Shown: one piece after another, positions 1 through 5,492 of the stretch
Layout: each line of letters starts with the position of its first letter
Position numbering within the stretch: position 1 is the stretch's first letter
Source: Parafilimonas sp.
Lineage (GTDB): Bacteria > Bacteroidota > Bacteroidia > Chitinophagales > Chitinophagaceae
Length of the DNA stretch: 5,716 bases
Reading direction: 5' to 3'
Assembly: GCA_025927795.1 (NCBI GenBank)
Contig: JAICKT010000298.1
Location: forward strand, 1-5,716
Made by a program: the position numbers and the translations under genes
Notes under the pieces: generated by a model
The model's input: the letters and a program-made list of their open reading frames with translations, nothing else
What the model was told of the DNA's origin: nothing
Databases searched by the model: none

Positions 1-771
1 AACCATACACATTAATTGTAAAATATGATTTTGCACCATATCGCGCAACGCACCACTTTGTTCATAATATCCGCCACGGTCTTCTACGCCAACTGTTTCA
101 GCAACCGTTATCTGAACATGATCAATATAATTACGGTTCCATATCTGTACAAACAAGTCATTTGCAAAACGCAAAGCCAAAATATTTTGAACGTTTTCCT
201 TTCCGAGATAATGATCAATACGATAAATCTGGTCTTCCTTAAACATCTGCGCTAATAAAGCATTTAATTCATGTGCGCTTTTTAAATCATGACCAAAAGG
301 CTTTTCAATTACTATGCGTGTGTGTTGTTCATCGCTGCACAAATGAAGTGAGCCCAATCTTTTTGCAATATCAGGAACCAGTTGCGGCGCCACAGCGAGA
401 TAAAAAATTATGTTGGGATGATTGCCCCATTTTTCATGCAAGCCTTTTATGCAATCTGAAATTGCTTTGTAAGCCGCTTCATCTTCTGCATCCATTTGCA
501 GATAAGAAACATGTTCGGAAAACTCTTTCCATGTACCGTTTTGCTCATCTTTTCTGCGGCTGAATTCTTTTATACCTTCCAGCAAATGTTTCCTGAATTT
601 ATCATCGGTATAAGCAGACCTGCCAATACCAAAAATTTCAAAATCATCAGGCATCCATTTATCAATAAATAAATTGTAAAGCGCCGGTGTAAGCTTGCGT
701 TGATTTAAGTCGCCGCTTCCGCCAAAAATAAAAATGGCAGATGCAGGTGTATTATTTTTTTTCGAAGACAT
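1..771 (-). CDS. zwf: Glucose-6-phosphate 1-dehydrogenase, N-terminal half (cut by window edge)
   Basis: This enzyme oxidises glucose 6-phosphate to 6-phosphogluconolactone, the cytosolic entry step of the oxidative pentose phosphate pathway. The reverse strand reads openly from ATG at 771 to the window edge, giving 257 residues of a protein usually near 490-510. Seen: a Rossmann nucleotide motif GGSGDL at 17-22 followed by RKLTPALY; GIGRS at 48-52, whose Arg51 sits where NADP-binding G6PDHs hold the 2'-phosphate; EKPFG at 156-160; the substrate signature RIDHYLGKE at 184-192; and RDMVQNH ending in His249. Asp186, His187, Lys191 and His249 are each offset by nine from the Leuconostoc enzyme's Asp177, His178, Lys182 and catalytic His240, so the visible active site is intact. 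The start is the only ATG ahead of the Rossmann motif, and no Shine-Dalgarno is seen. It lies 59 bp downstream of gnd on the same strand, so co-transcription is likely. A 6-phosphogluconolactonase gene could follow beyond the left edge, but that is a guess. Confidence 0.96.
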   Translation of the reverse strand, partial: MSSKKNNTPASAIFIFGGSGDLNQRKLTPALYNLFIDKWMPDDFEIFGIGRSAYTDDKFRKHLLEGIKEFSRRKDEQNGTWKEFSEHVSYLQMDAEDEAAYKAISDCIKGLHEKWGNHPNIIFYLAVAPQLVPDIAKRLGSLHLCSDEQHTRIVIEKPFGHDLKSAHELNALLAQMFKEDQIYRIDHYLGKENVQNILALRFANDLFVQIWNRNYIDHVQITVAETVGVEDRGGYYEQSGALRDMVQNHILQLMCMV

Positions 772-792
772 GTGTTATAAGTTTGATTTACC

Positions 793-819
793 GGTCTTGC
801 ACTTTTGAAGTGTCTGACC
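793..819 (-). repeat. Interrupted hairpin in the gnd-zwf spacer
   Basis: The 59-bp spacer between the gnd stop and the zwf start folds into a two-part hairpin. On the + strand an outer GGTC/GACC stem (793-796 with 816-819) encloses a symmetric 3x3 internal loop, then an inner CACTT/AAGTG stem (800-804 with 808-812) with a TTG loop. No T-run follows it in the gnd-to-zwf direction, so it does not look like a strong Rho-independent terminator. It could be an mRNA processing or stability element that sets the relative output of the two genes, or a decayed copy of a dispersed palindromic repeat. The pairing is directly visible; the role is inference. Confidence 0.55.
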
Positions 820-830
820 ATAGTTGTAAT

Positions 831-2318
831 TTATTTTTTTTCTTCAGATTGTAATGGCTGCGGATTTTCTGTTTCTGCATGATGCTTCTTTTCTTTTACA
901 ACATCTTCAATCCATTCAGTATGAAAAATACCTTCTTTATCTATGCGCTGATAAGTGTGCGCACCAAAAAAATCGCGCTGTGCCTGGATTAAATTCGTTG
1001 GCATTGTTGCGGAACAATAAGCATCAAAATAACCAACAGCACTTGCTAAACCTGTTACAGGAATCTTACTTTTTAATGCAAGTGCAATTACGTTGCGTGC
1101 ATTTTTTTCTGTTTTCTTTACAAGTCTTCCAATATTTTTATTTAATAAGATGTTTGAAAGCGCTTTGTCTTTTTTAAATGCTTTATAAAATGTTTCGAGC
1201 AATGAAGACCGAATGATGCAGCCGCCGCGCCAGATTTTTACAACATCAGCCAAAGGAATTTCCATGTTTAATTCTGATGATGCTTTATGCAACATTGCCA
1301 AACCTTGTGCATAAGCAATGATGATGGAAAAATATAGAGCGTCTTTTATCTTTTTAATGTCTTTATGTTCTTTGCCTTTTAATTCTTTTGTTTTTGAGTG
1401 ATACAATGCCGATGCAGCAACACGTTCTTCTTTATAACCTGAGAGTGTGCGCATGGCAACAGCAATATCAATTGTTGGAATAGAAACAGGCAATTCCATT
1501 GCATCCTGCGATGTCCATTTGCCTGTGCCTTTTGAACCTGCTTTATCAGAAATCACATCAACAATACGAGCATCTGTTTCATCATCTTTTCTTAAAAATA
1601 TTTCGCTGGTTATTTCAATTAAAAATGATTGCAGTTCTTCTTCATTCCATTTTTTAAATACATCGCTTAATTCATCATTATCCAAACCCAAACCATTTTT
1701 CAGCAAATCATACGCTTCGCTGATAAGTTGCATAATGGCATATTCAATTCCGTTATGCACCATTTTTACATAATGACCCGCCGCATCTTTACCCATGTAT
1801 GCAACGCAGGGTACGCCATCCACTTTCGCTGAAACTGCTTCCAGCATTGGCTTTACGCGTTTCCATGCAGAAATATCACCGCCGGGCATAATGCTTGGTC
1901 CTTTGCGAGCACCTTCTTCGCCACCACTTACACCCATGCCCATAAAATGAATACCTTTTTGTTCAAGATCTTTAACGCGTCGCAGTGTATCTGTGTAGTG
2001 TGAATTACCACCATCAATCACTACATCATTCGGTTCAAGTAAAGGCAACAGGTTTGCAATAACATTATCAACAGGTTTGCCTGCAGGCACGAGCATCATA
2101 ATTCTGCGTGGCTTATCTAATTGCGAAACCATTTCTTCCGCTGTAGTTACACCTTTTACTATTGTGCCGGGCGATGCCTGTTCTTCCAAATGTTTTGCTT
2201 TTGCTGCATCCAAATCAAAGCCAATAACCTTGTAGCCGTTATCAGCCATATTTAATAAAAAATTACTTCCCATCACACCAATACCTACCATTCCAAAATC
2301 ATAAAGATTATCTGCCAT
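831..2318 (-). CDS. gnd: 6-phosphogluconate dehydrogenase, decarboxylating (long form)
   Basis: This enzyme oxidatively decarboxylates 6-phosphogluconate to ribulose 5-phosphate and CO2, yielding a reduced nicotinamide cofactor in the cytosol. The 495-residue product covers the whole long (E. coli-like, about 470 aa) family. Seen: Rossmann motif GIGVMG at 12-17; IDGGN at 101-105; SGGEEGA at 131-137; GHYVKMVHNGIEY at 181-193, with catalytic Lys185 and Glu192; GTGKWT at 264-269; and the C-terminal HTYQRIDKEGIFHTEW ending at 469, with the substrate-binding Arg and His. A charged tail of about 26 residues follows, beyond where E. coli Gnd ends. I chose the ATG at 2318 because MADNLYDFGMVG leads straight into the Rossmann fold; an upstream ATG at 2366 would add 16 residues encoded partly by a tandem repeat. 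Oddity: the loop after beta strand 2 reads FDLD (34-37), where NADP-specific enzymes have NRS or NRT, so cofactor preference may be shifted towards NAD+. It probably heads a gnd-zwf operon. Confidence 0.96.
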   Translation of the reverse strand: MADNLYDFGMVGIGVMGSNFLLNMADNGYKVIGFDLDAAKAKHLEEQASPGTIVKGVTTAEEMVSQLDKPRRIMMLVPAGKPVDNVIANLLPLLEPNDVVIDGGNSHYTDTLRRVKDLEQKGIHFMGMGVSGGEEGARKGPSIMPGGDISAWKRVKPMLEAVSAKVDGVPCVAYMGKDAAGHYVKMVHNGIEYAIMQLISEAYDLLKNGLGLDNDELSDVFKKWNEEELQSFLIEITSEIFLRKDDETDARIVDVISDKAGSKGTGKWTSQDAMELPVSIPTIDIAVAMRTLSGYKEERVAASALYHSKTKELKGKEHKDIKKIKDALYFSIIIAYAQGLAMLHKASSELNMEIPLADVVKIWRGGCIIRSSLLETFYKAFKKDKALSNILLNKNIGRLVKKTEKNARNVIALALKSKIPVTGLASAVGYFDAYCSATMPTNLIQAQRDFFGAHTYQRIDKEGIFHTEWIEDVVKEKKHHAETENPQPLQSEEKK

Positions 2319-2354
2319 AAAAATGTTTTTTATGAGTGCGCAAGTTAAGTAATA

Positions 2355-2389
2355 CTCAATGGTCAACCGTCAACATTCAACGGTCATCA
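2355..2389. repeat. Five degenerate tandem heptamers, consensus GTCAACn
   Basis: Reading + from 2355, the sequence TCAA or TCA recurs exactly every seven bases, giving five adjacent heptamers that begin at 2355, 2362, 2369, 2376 and 2383. The two central units are GTCAACC and GTCAACA; the outer units differ at one or more positions. The run ends just before the 13-bp duplication. Such short tandem heptamers occur in intergenic DNA of several bacterial groups (the cyanobacterial STRR elements are the best-known named case). A binding array for a regulator is an alternative. The periodicity is visible; function is unknown. Confidence 0.6.
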
Positions 2390-2390
2390 A

Positions 2391-2418
2391 TTTTAATTAA
2401 CTTCTTTAATTAACTTCG
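2391..2418 (+). promoter_or_regulatory. Possible korB promoter (weak)
   Basis: TAACTTCG at 2411-2418 matches seven of eight positions of the Bacteroidota -7 element TAnnTTTG, and a T-rich TTTT at 2391-2394 sits about 16 bp upstream where a TTTG -33 element would lie. Transcription would then start near 2425, leaving a leader of about 10 nt before the ATG at 2435. The -33 match is poor and the region is AT-rich, so this could be chance. Confidence 0.28.
2392..2417. repeat. Perfect tandem duplication of 13 bp upstream of korB
   Basis: The 13-mer TTTAATTAACTTC occurs twice with no gap (2392-2404 and 2405-2417), ending 17 bp before the korB ATG. Each copy contains the palindrome TTAATTAA. The duplication spans the place where the korB promoter should lie, so it either duplicated a promoter half or forms a two-site operator. 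Replication slippage is the simplest origin. The repeat is exact; its effect on expression is inference. Confidence 0.75.
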
Positions 2419-2434
2419 CGGTGAAATTTAAATT

Positions 2435-3472
2435 ATGAATAGTGTAGTGGCGAATGGTGCGCCAACCTTAACTGCAAAAGATTTTGCCACCGACCAGGAA
2501 GTGCGCTGGTGTCCCGGTTGCGGCGATTATTCCATTTTAGCACAGGTGCAAAAAGTAATGCCAACCATTGGTGTTCCAAAAGAAAATATTGTTATCATAA
2601 GCGGCATCGGTTGCAGCAGCCGTTTTCCATATTATATGAATGTGTACGGCATGCATTCTATTCATGGGCGGGCAACAGCAATTGCGAGTGGTTTAAAAGC
2701 AACAAGACCTGAATTAAGTGTTTGGATTGTTACCGGCGATGGCGATAGTTTAAGCATCGGCGGTAATCATACCATACATTTATTGAGAAGAAATTTTGAT
2801 GTAAATATTTTGCTGTTTAATAACCAGATTTATGGTTTAACAAAAGGACAATATTCACCTACGTCGGAAAGAAACAAAATAACCAAGAGCACACCATTTG
2901 GTAGTGTTGACCATCCATTCAATCCTGCTGCTTTAGCCATGGGCGCTGATGCAACATTTATTGCACGCAGTATGGACCGCGATCCGAAACATTTGCAGGA
3001 AATGCTGCAACGTTCACATAAACATAAAGGCTCGTCTTTTTTGGAAATATATCAGAACTGTAACATTTTTAATGATGAGGCTTTCGCAATGTTTACAGAA
3101 AAATCTTCAAAAGCAGATGAAACTATTTTTCTTGAACAAGGCAAGCCTCTGTTATTTGGTGCTGCAAAAAATAAAGGTATTAAGCTCGATGGCTTTAAAC
3201 CGGTTGCTGTTGAGATTGGTGTAAATGCAAGTGTAGATGATATTTGGGTGCATGATGAATTTGATTTTTATAAAGCGCAGATATTAATCCGCATGTTTGA
3301 TGATCCGAAACTCGAACATCATTTACCAAGACCATTCGGTGTTTTTTATGAAACTGACCGACCTTGTTATGAAGATATTTTGCAAACACAGGTTGAAGAA
3401 ACTATTGCATCAAAAGGTGCAGGTGATTTGGATAAATTATTAAGAGGAAAAGAAGTTTGGGAAATTATATAA
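2435..3472 (+). CDS. korB: 2-oxoacid:ferredoxin oxidoreductase, beta subunit (2-oxoglutarate type)
   Basis: This is the thiamine-diphosphate and 4Fe-4S subunit of a cytosolic complex that interconverts a 2-oxoacid plus CoA with acyl-CoA, CO2 and reduced ferredoxin; 2-oxoglutarate/succinyl-CoA is the likeliest pair. The 345 residues are the usual length for KorB. Seen: VRWCPGCGDY at 23-32; GIGCSSR at 57-63; the TPP signature GDGDSLSIGGNH starting at 101 and ending in FNN at 128-130; and IYGLTKGQYSPTS at 132-144. Cys26, Cys29, Cys60 and Cys209 match the four cluster ligands of the Sulfolobus enzyme in order and near-identical spacing (12, 15, 46, 197 there). The ATG at 2435 gives the normal short leader before the CPGC motif. 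A catalytic partner (alpha or gamma-alpha fusion, KorA) is required but is not in the window: the upstream neighbour is divergent gnd and the downstream neighbour is convergent nagA. Pyruvate or another 2-oxoacid as substrate cannot be excluded from this subunit alone. Confidence 0.93.
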   Translation: MNSVVANGAPTLTAKDFATDQEVRWCPGCGDYSILAQVQKVMPTIGVPKENIVIISGIGCSSRFPYYMNVYGMHSIHGRATAIASGLKATRPELSVWIVTGDGDSLSIGGNHTIHLLRRNFDVNILLFNNQIYGLTKGQYSPTSERNKITKSTPFGSVDHPFNPAALAMGADATFIARSMDRDPKHLQEMLQRSHKHKGSSFLEIYQNCNIFNDEAFAMFTEKSSKADETIFLEQGKPLLFGAAKNKGIKLDGFKPVAVEIGVNASVDDIWVHDEFDFYKAQILIRMFDDPKLEHHLPRPFGVFYETDRPCYEDILQTQVEETIASKGAGDLDKLLRGKEVWEII

Positions 3473-3487
3473 GTGCTTATATAATTT
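3462..3487. repeat. 26-bp near-perfect palindrome across the korB stop codon
   Basis: The arm AAATTATATAAG (3462-3473) is followed by TG and then its exact reverse complement (3476-3487). The korB TAA stop (3470-3472) lies inside the left arm, and the last three sense codons (Glu-Ile-Ile) overlap it. The arms are almost all A/T and no T-run follows, so it is not a classic Rho-independent terminator. It may still be an mRNA 3'-end hairpin or a dyad binding site. The symmetry is directly visible; the role is inference. Confidence 0.6.
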
Positions 3488-3516
3488 AAGCGTTCACAAT
3501 TCTTCTGCAATAATTA

Positions 3517-3537
3517 AAAACTGTGGCATAAAGTTTT
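3517..3537 (-). terminator. Weak possible terminator for nagA
   Basis: Reading leftward past the nagA stop, AAAACT and AGTTTT (3532-3537 with 3517-3522) form a 6-bp stem with a 9-nt loop, followed by a T-rich stretch. It lies in the 84-bp spacer between convergent korB and nagA, where both transcripts should end. The stem is short and A/T-rich, so support is low. Nothing else is seen in the spacer apart from the palindrome at 3462-3487. Confidence 0.25.
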
Positions 3538-3556
3538 ATTGAAGTATTCCGGCATT

Positions 3557-4663
3557 TTAATTATTCGTTATTATTTCCAAAACATCAAACGCATCGTTCA
3601 GTACAACAAGGTTTGCTTTTCTTCCTGTTGCAATAGAACCTAATTCATTTTCTTTTTTTATCACTTGTGCAGGATATAAACTGCACATGCGTAAAGCTTC
3701 ATCTATTTTTATATCGCAATGTTCAACAAAATTTTTTGCGCATTTACTCATCGTTAAAGCAGATCCGCTTAAAATTCCATTGGCTGTGTATTTATCGCCT
3801 TCCAATACATGCTGGTAATAACCTTCATGCGTTTCTGTTACTGCATCAGTAATTGCAAACAATCTTTCACCCATAATTTTTTTTGCAATGCGAATTGCAG
3901 GAAAGCTTACATGATAACCATCTGGCACAATGCTGCAAAAAACTTTATCATGATTAAATATTGCGCCCACCATATTGGGCGCACGATGTTGCAAACCACT
4001 CATGGCATTATATAAATGTGTTGATGTTCTTATTTTATCAAAAGATTTTGTTGCCTGCTCGTACGTTGCGTTTGTGTGACCCGCAGAAACAACGATATTA
4101 TACGAATGAATCAAATCAACTATTTCTTCGCTTACAACTTCGGGTGCAACGGTTATTATTTTAATTACATCTTTACCATATTCTAATAATTCTTTTGCCT
4201 GTTCGATGGTTGGCGCAAAAATCCAGTCGGCATTATGTGCGCCGCGTTTTTCTTTGCTTATCCATGGACCTTCAACATGCAAACCCAAAACGCCTTTACC
4301 ATTTTGTTTCCAGTAATCTCTCACTGCATCAATGCATTTAAAAATTATCTGGTAAGTATTGGTTGAAACAGTAGGCATACAATGCGATGCGCCACCTGCT
4401 TTACTGTAATCATAAATTGCTTTTACAGTTGTTGCATCAGAATAAACGCTGAGCAATCTTTTATATGCGCCGTATAATTGAATATCAATAAACGCAGGCG
4501 CTATTAATGCATTCTTAAAATCAGTTACGTCGCTATCGGAATTTATTTTGTCTGCAGGAATGACCTCCTCAATCACATCATCTTTTACAACTATTGCATG
4601 TTGCTGCAACATTTCATGACCCGTAAAAATTTTTTCTGCGCGGAATATTTTTGTGTTACTCAT
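3557..4663 (-). CDS. nagA: N-acetylglucosamine-6-phosphate deacetylase
   Basis: NagA removes acetate from N-acetylglucosamine 6-phosphate, giving glucosamine 6-phosphate for glycolysis or for cell-wall precursor recycling; it acts in the cytosol. It is a TIM-barrel amidohydrolase. The 368 residues compare with 382 in E. coli. Seen: APAFIDIQLYG at 55-65; GLHVEGPWISKEKRGAHN at 127-144 with metal ligand Glu131; VSAGHTNAT at 192-200 with His196; STHLYNAM at 214-221 with His216; DGYHV at 248-252 with His251; and ITDAV at 271-275 with catalytic Asp273. These correspond to E. coli Glu131, His195, His216, His251 and Asp273. The usual HxH of two-metal amidohydrolases is replaced by QLY, as in the E. 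coli one-metal type. The stretch between Asp273 and GSALTM is several residues shorter than in E. coli. The ATG overlaps the last 8 nt of the upstream omega-amidase gene (4656-4663), so the two are probably translated from one mRNA. No transporter, NagB or regulator of a chitin pathway is adjacent. Confidence 0.94.
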   Translation of the reverse strand: MSNTKIFRAEKIFTGHEMLQQHAIVVKDDVIEEVIPADKINSDSDVTDFKNALIAPAFIDIQLYGAYKRLLSVYSDATTVKAIYDYSKAGGASHCMPTVSTNTYQIIFKCIDAVRDYWKQNGKGVLGLHVEGPWISKEKRGAHNADWIFAPTIEQAKELLEYGKDVIKIITVAPEVVSEEIVDLIHSYNIVVSAGHTNATYEQATKSFDKIRTSTHLYNAMSGLQHRAPNMVGAIFNHDKVFCSIVPDGYHVSFPAIRIAKKIMGERLFAITDAVTETHEGYYQHVLEGDKYTANGILSGSALTMSKCAKNFVEHCDIKIDEALRMCSLYPAQVIKKENELGSIATGRKANLVVLNDAFDVLEIITNN

Positions 4664-5477
4664 TTTTTATAATAAAGCTGTCAGCATCTTTCCAGAAAGG
4701 AAATTTTTTTCTTACTTCTTCAAGATGTTGTTTGTTTAATTCAATTGTAAAAATATCTTCTTCATCTTTTTTCTGATACAAAATTTCACCAAGTGGATTT
4801 ATTACCATGCTATCACCGGCATGATAAATATTATTGCCATCATCACCAACCCTGTTCACGCCAATAACATAACATTCATTTTCGATGGCTCTTGCCTGTA
4901 ATAAAGTTTTCCATGCAAGCGAACGGCGTTCCGGCCAGTTGGCAACATAAATCAACACATCGTATTCAAAATTATTTTCTTCATCAAATTGCTGTCTTGC
5001 CCAAACAGGGAAACGCAAATCATAACAAACCTGCAAATTAATTTTCCATCCTTTTGCAGATGCAATTAATCGTTTGCCGCCAGCAGTATAATGATTGTGT
5101 TCATCGCCATACGCAAACAAATGGCGTTTATCATAAATACCATATTCGCCATTTGGCAGCATCCATATTAAACGATTGTAAAAAACCTCATCCTCCGCCT
5201 TCTCCAAAGGAGAAGGCGCTTTTATCATCAAACTTCCTGTGAGAATTATTTTTTTGTTTGATGCGATGCGTTTCATCCAGGCAACTGTTTCGCCATCCAT
5301 TGTTTCAGCAAATTTTTCAGGTTGCATACTAAAACCTGTTGAAAACATTTCCGGAAGAATTATGATTTCTGTTTTTTCTTTTATGGAGTTGATTTTTTCT
5401 TCCAGCATATTGCGGTTGGCTGCTGCATCCTGCCAGAATAATTTTGTTTGAATTAATGTACAGTTAAGTGATGACAT
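4656..5477 (-). CDS. Omega-amidase, carbon-nitrogen hydrolase family (YafV/Nit2 type)
   Basis: This enzyme probably hydrolyses 2-oxoglutaramate (and 2-oxosuccinamate) to the 2-oxoacid and ammonia, clearing the product of glutamine transamination, for example in methionine salvage. It is cytosolic, with no signal peptide. The 273-residue protein aligns along its whole length with E. coli YafV as I recall it. Seen: LPEMFSTGF at 41-49 with Glu43; YDKRHLFAYGDEH at 115-127 with Lys117; VCYDLRFPVW at 150-159 with Cys151; YVANWPERRSLAW at 177-189; ARAIEN at 195-200; and GVNRVG at 206-211. Glu43, Lys117 and Cys151 form the nitrilase-superfamily triad. The ATG at 5477 gives the family's normal N-terminus. 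Oddity: residues about 87-97 are extra relative to YafV and are encoded by a GC-rich palindrome (5186-5219), apparently an in-frame insertion in a surface loop between the GS and NR motifs. The 3' end overlaps nagA by 8 nt. A different nitrilase-family amide substrate remains possible. Confidence 0.92.
   Translation of the reverse strand: MSSLNCTLIQTKLFWQDAAANRNMLEEKINSIKEKTEIIILPEMFSTGFSMQPEKFAETMDGETVAWMKRIASNKKIILTGSLMIKAPSPLEKAEDEVFYNRLIWMLPNGEYGIYDKRHLFAYGDEHNHYTAGGKRLIASAKGWKINLQVCYDLRFPVWARQQFDEENNFEYDVLIYVANWPERRSLAWKTLLQARAIENECYVIGVNRVGDDGNNIYHAGDSMVINPLGEILYQKKDEEDIFTIELNKQHLEEVRKKFPFWKDADSFIIKNE
5186..5219. repeat. GC-rich palindromic element embedded in frame in the omega-amidase gene
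   Basis: CGCCTTCTCC (5196-5205) and its exact reverse complement (5209-5218) are separated by AAA, a 10-bp perfect stem with a 3-nt loop. The C-rich flank CCTCATCCTC (5186-5195) looks like part of the same unit, and about 21 of the 34 bases are G or C in an otherwise AT-rich gene. In the gene frame it encodes residues 87-97 (APSPLEKAEDE), just where the protein is about eight residues longer than YafV. The sequence style resembles dispersed intergenic palindromes I know from Bacteroidota and cyanobacteria. A coding-sequence insertion would be analogous to Rickettsia palindromic elements. The hairpin is seen; the insertion history is inferred. Confidence 0.6.
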
Positions 5478-5492
5478 GATTTAGTTTTATTT

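Larger units (their letters stand above)
2319..2434. promoter_or_regulatory. Divergent intergenic region between gnd and korB
   Basis: This 116-bp region separates gnd (leftward) from korB (rightward) and must hold the start signals of both, unless a longer transcript covers one of them. It contains two notable structures: a run of degenerate 7-bp repeats (2355-2389) and a perfect tandem 13-bp duplication (2392-2417). A degenerate ACCGT/ACGGT inverted pair (2366-2370 with 2380-2384) lies inside the heptamer run. I see no convincing Bacteroidota TTTG/TAnnTTTG promoter for gnd. The korB side has a weak candidate, listed separately. No Shine-Dalgarno precedes either start, which is normal for the phylum. 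Confidence 0.6.

Noticed and set aside
25..563. Two + strand open frames of 76 and 96 codons near the left edge
   Set aside because: They are antisense to the zwf coding region, whose motifs are unmistakable; their translations show no family features.
1447..1773. 108-codon open frame on the + strand inside gnd
   Set aside because: It lies wholly within the well-supported gnd coding sequence on the other strand, has low-complexity Ser/Phe-rich translation and no recognisable domain.
2319..2366. Upstream in-frame ATG at 2366 that would lengthen Gnd by 16 residues
   Set aside because: The added residues (starting MTIEYYLTCAL) have no counterpart in the family and are partly encoded by the intergenic heptamer run, while the ATG at 2318 leads directly into the Rossmann fold.
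2355..2417. Possible CRISPR-like array from clustered repeats
   Set aside because: The units are 7 and 13 bp with no spacers, and no cas gene is present.
3473..3556. Small RNA or small gene in the korB/nagA convergent spacer
   Set aside because: Only 84 bp, with no credible start, no coding signal and no promoter-like sequence beyond the palindrome and a weak stem.
5054..5242. + strand open frame with a proline-rich PHPPPSPKEKA segment
   Set aside because: It is antisense to the omega-amidase; the proline-rich peptide is only the palindromic element read on the other strand.
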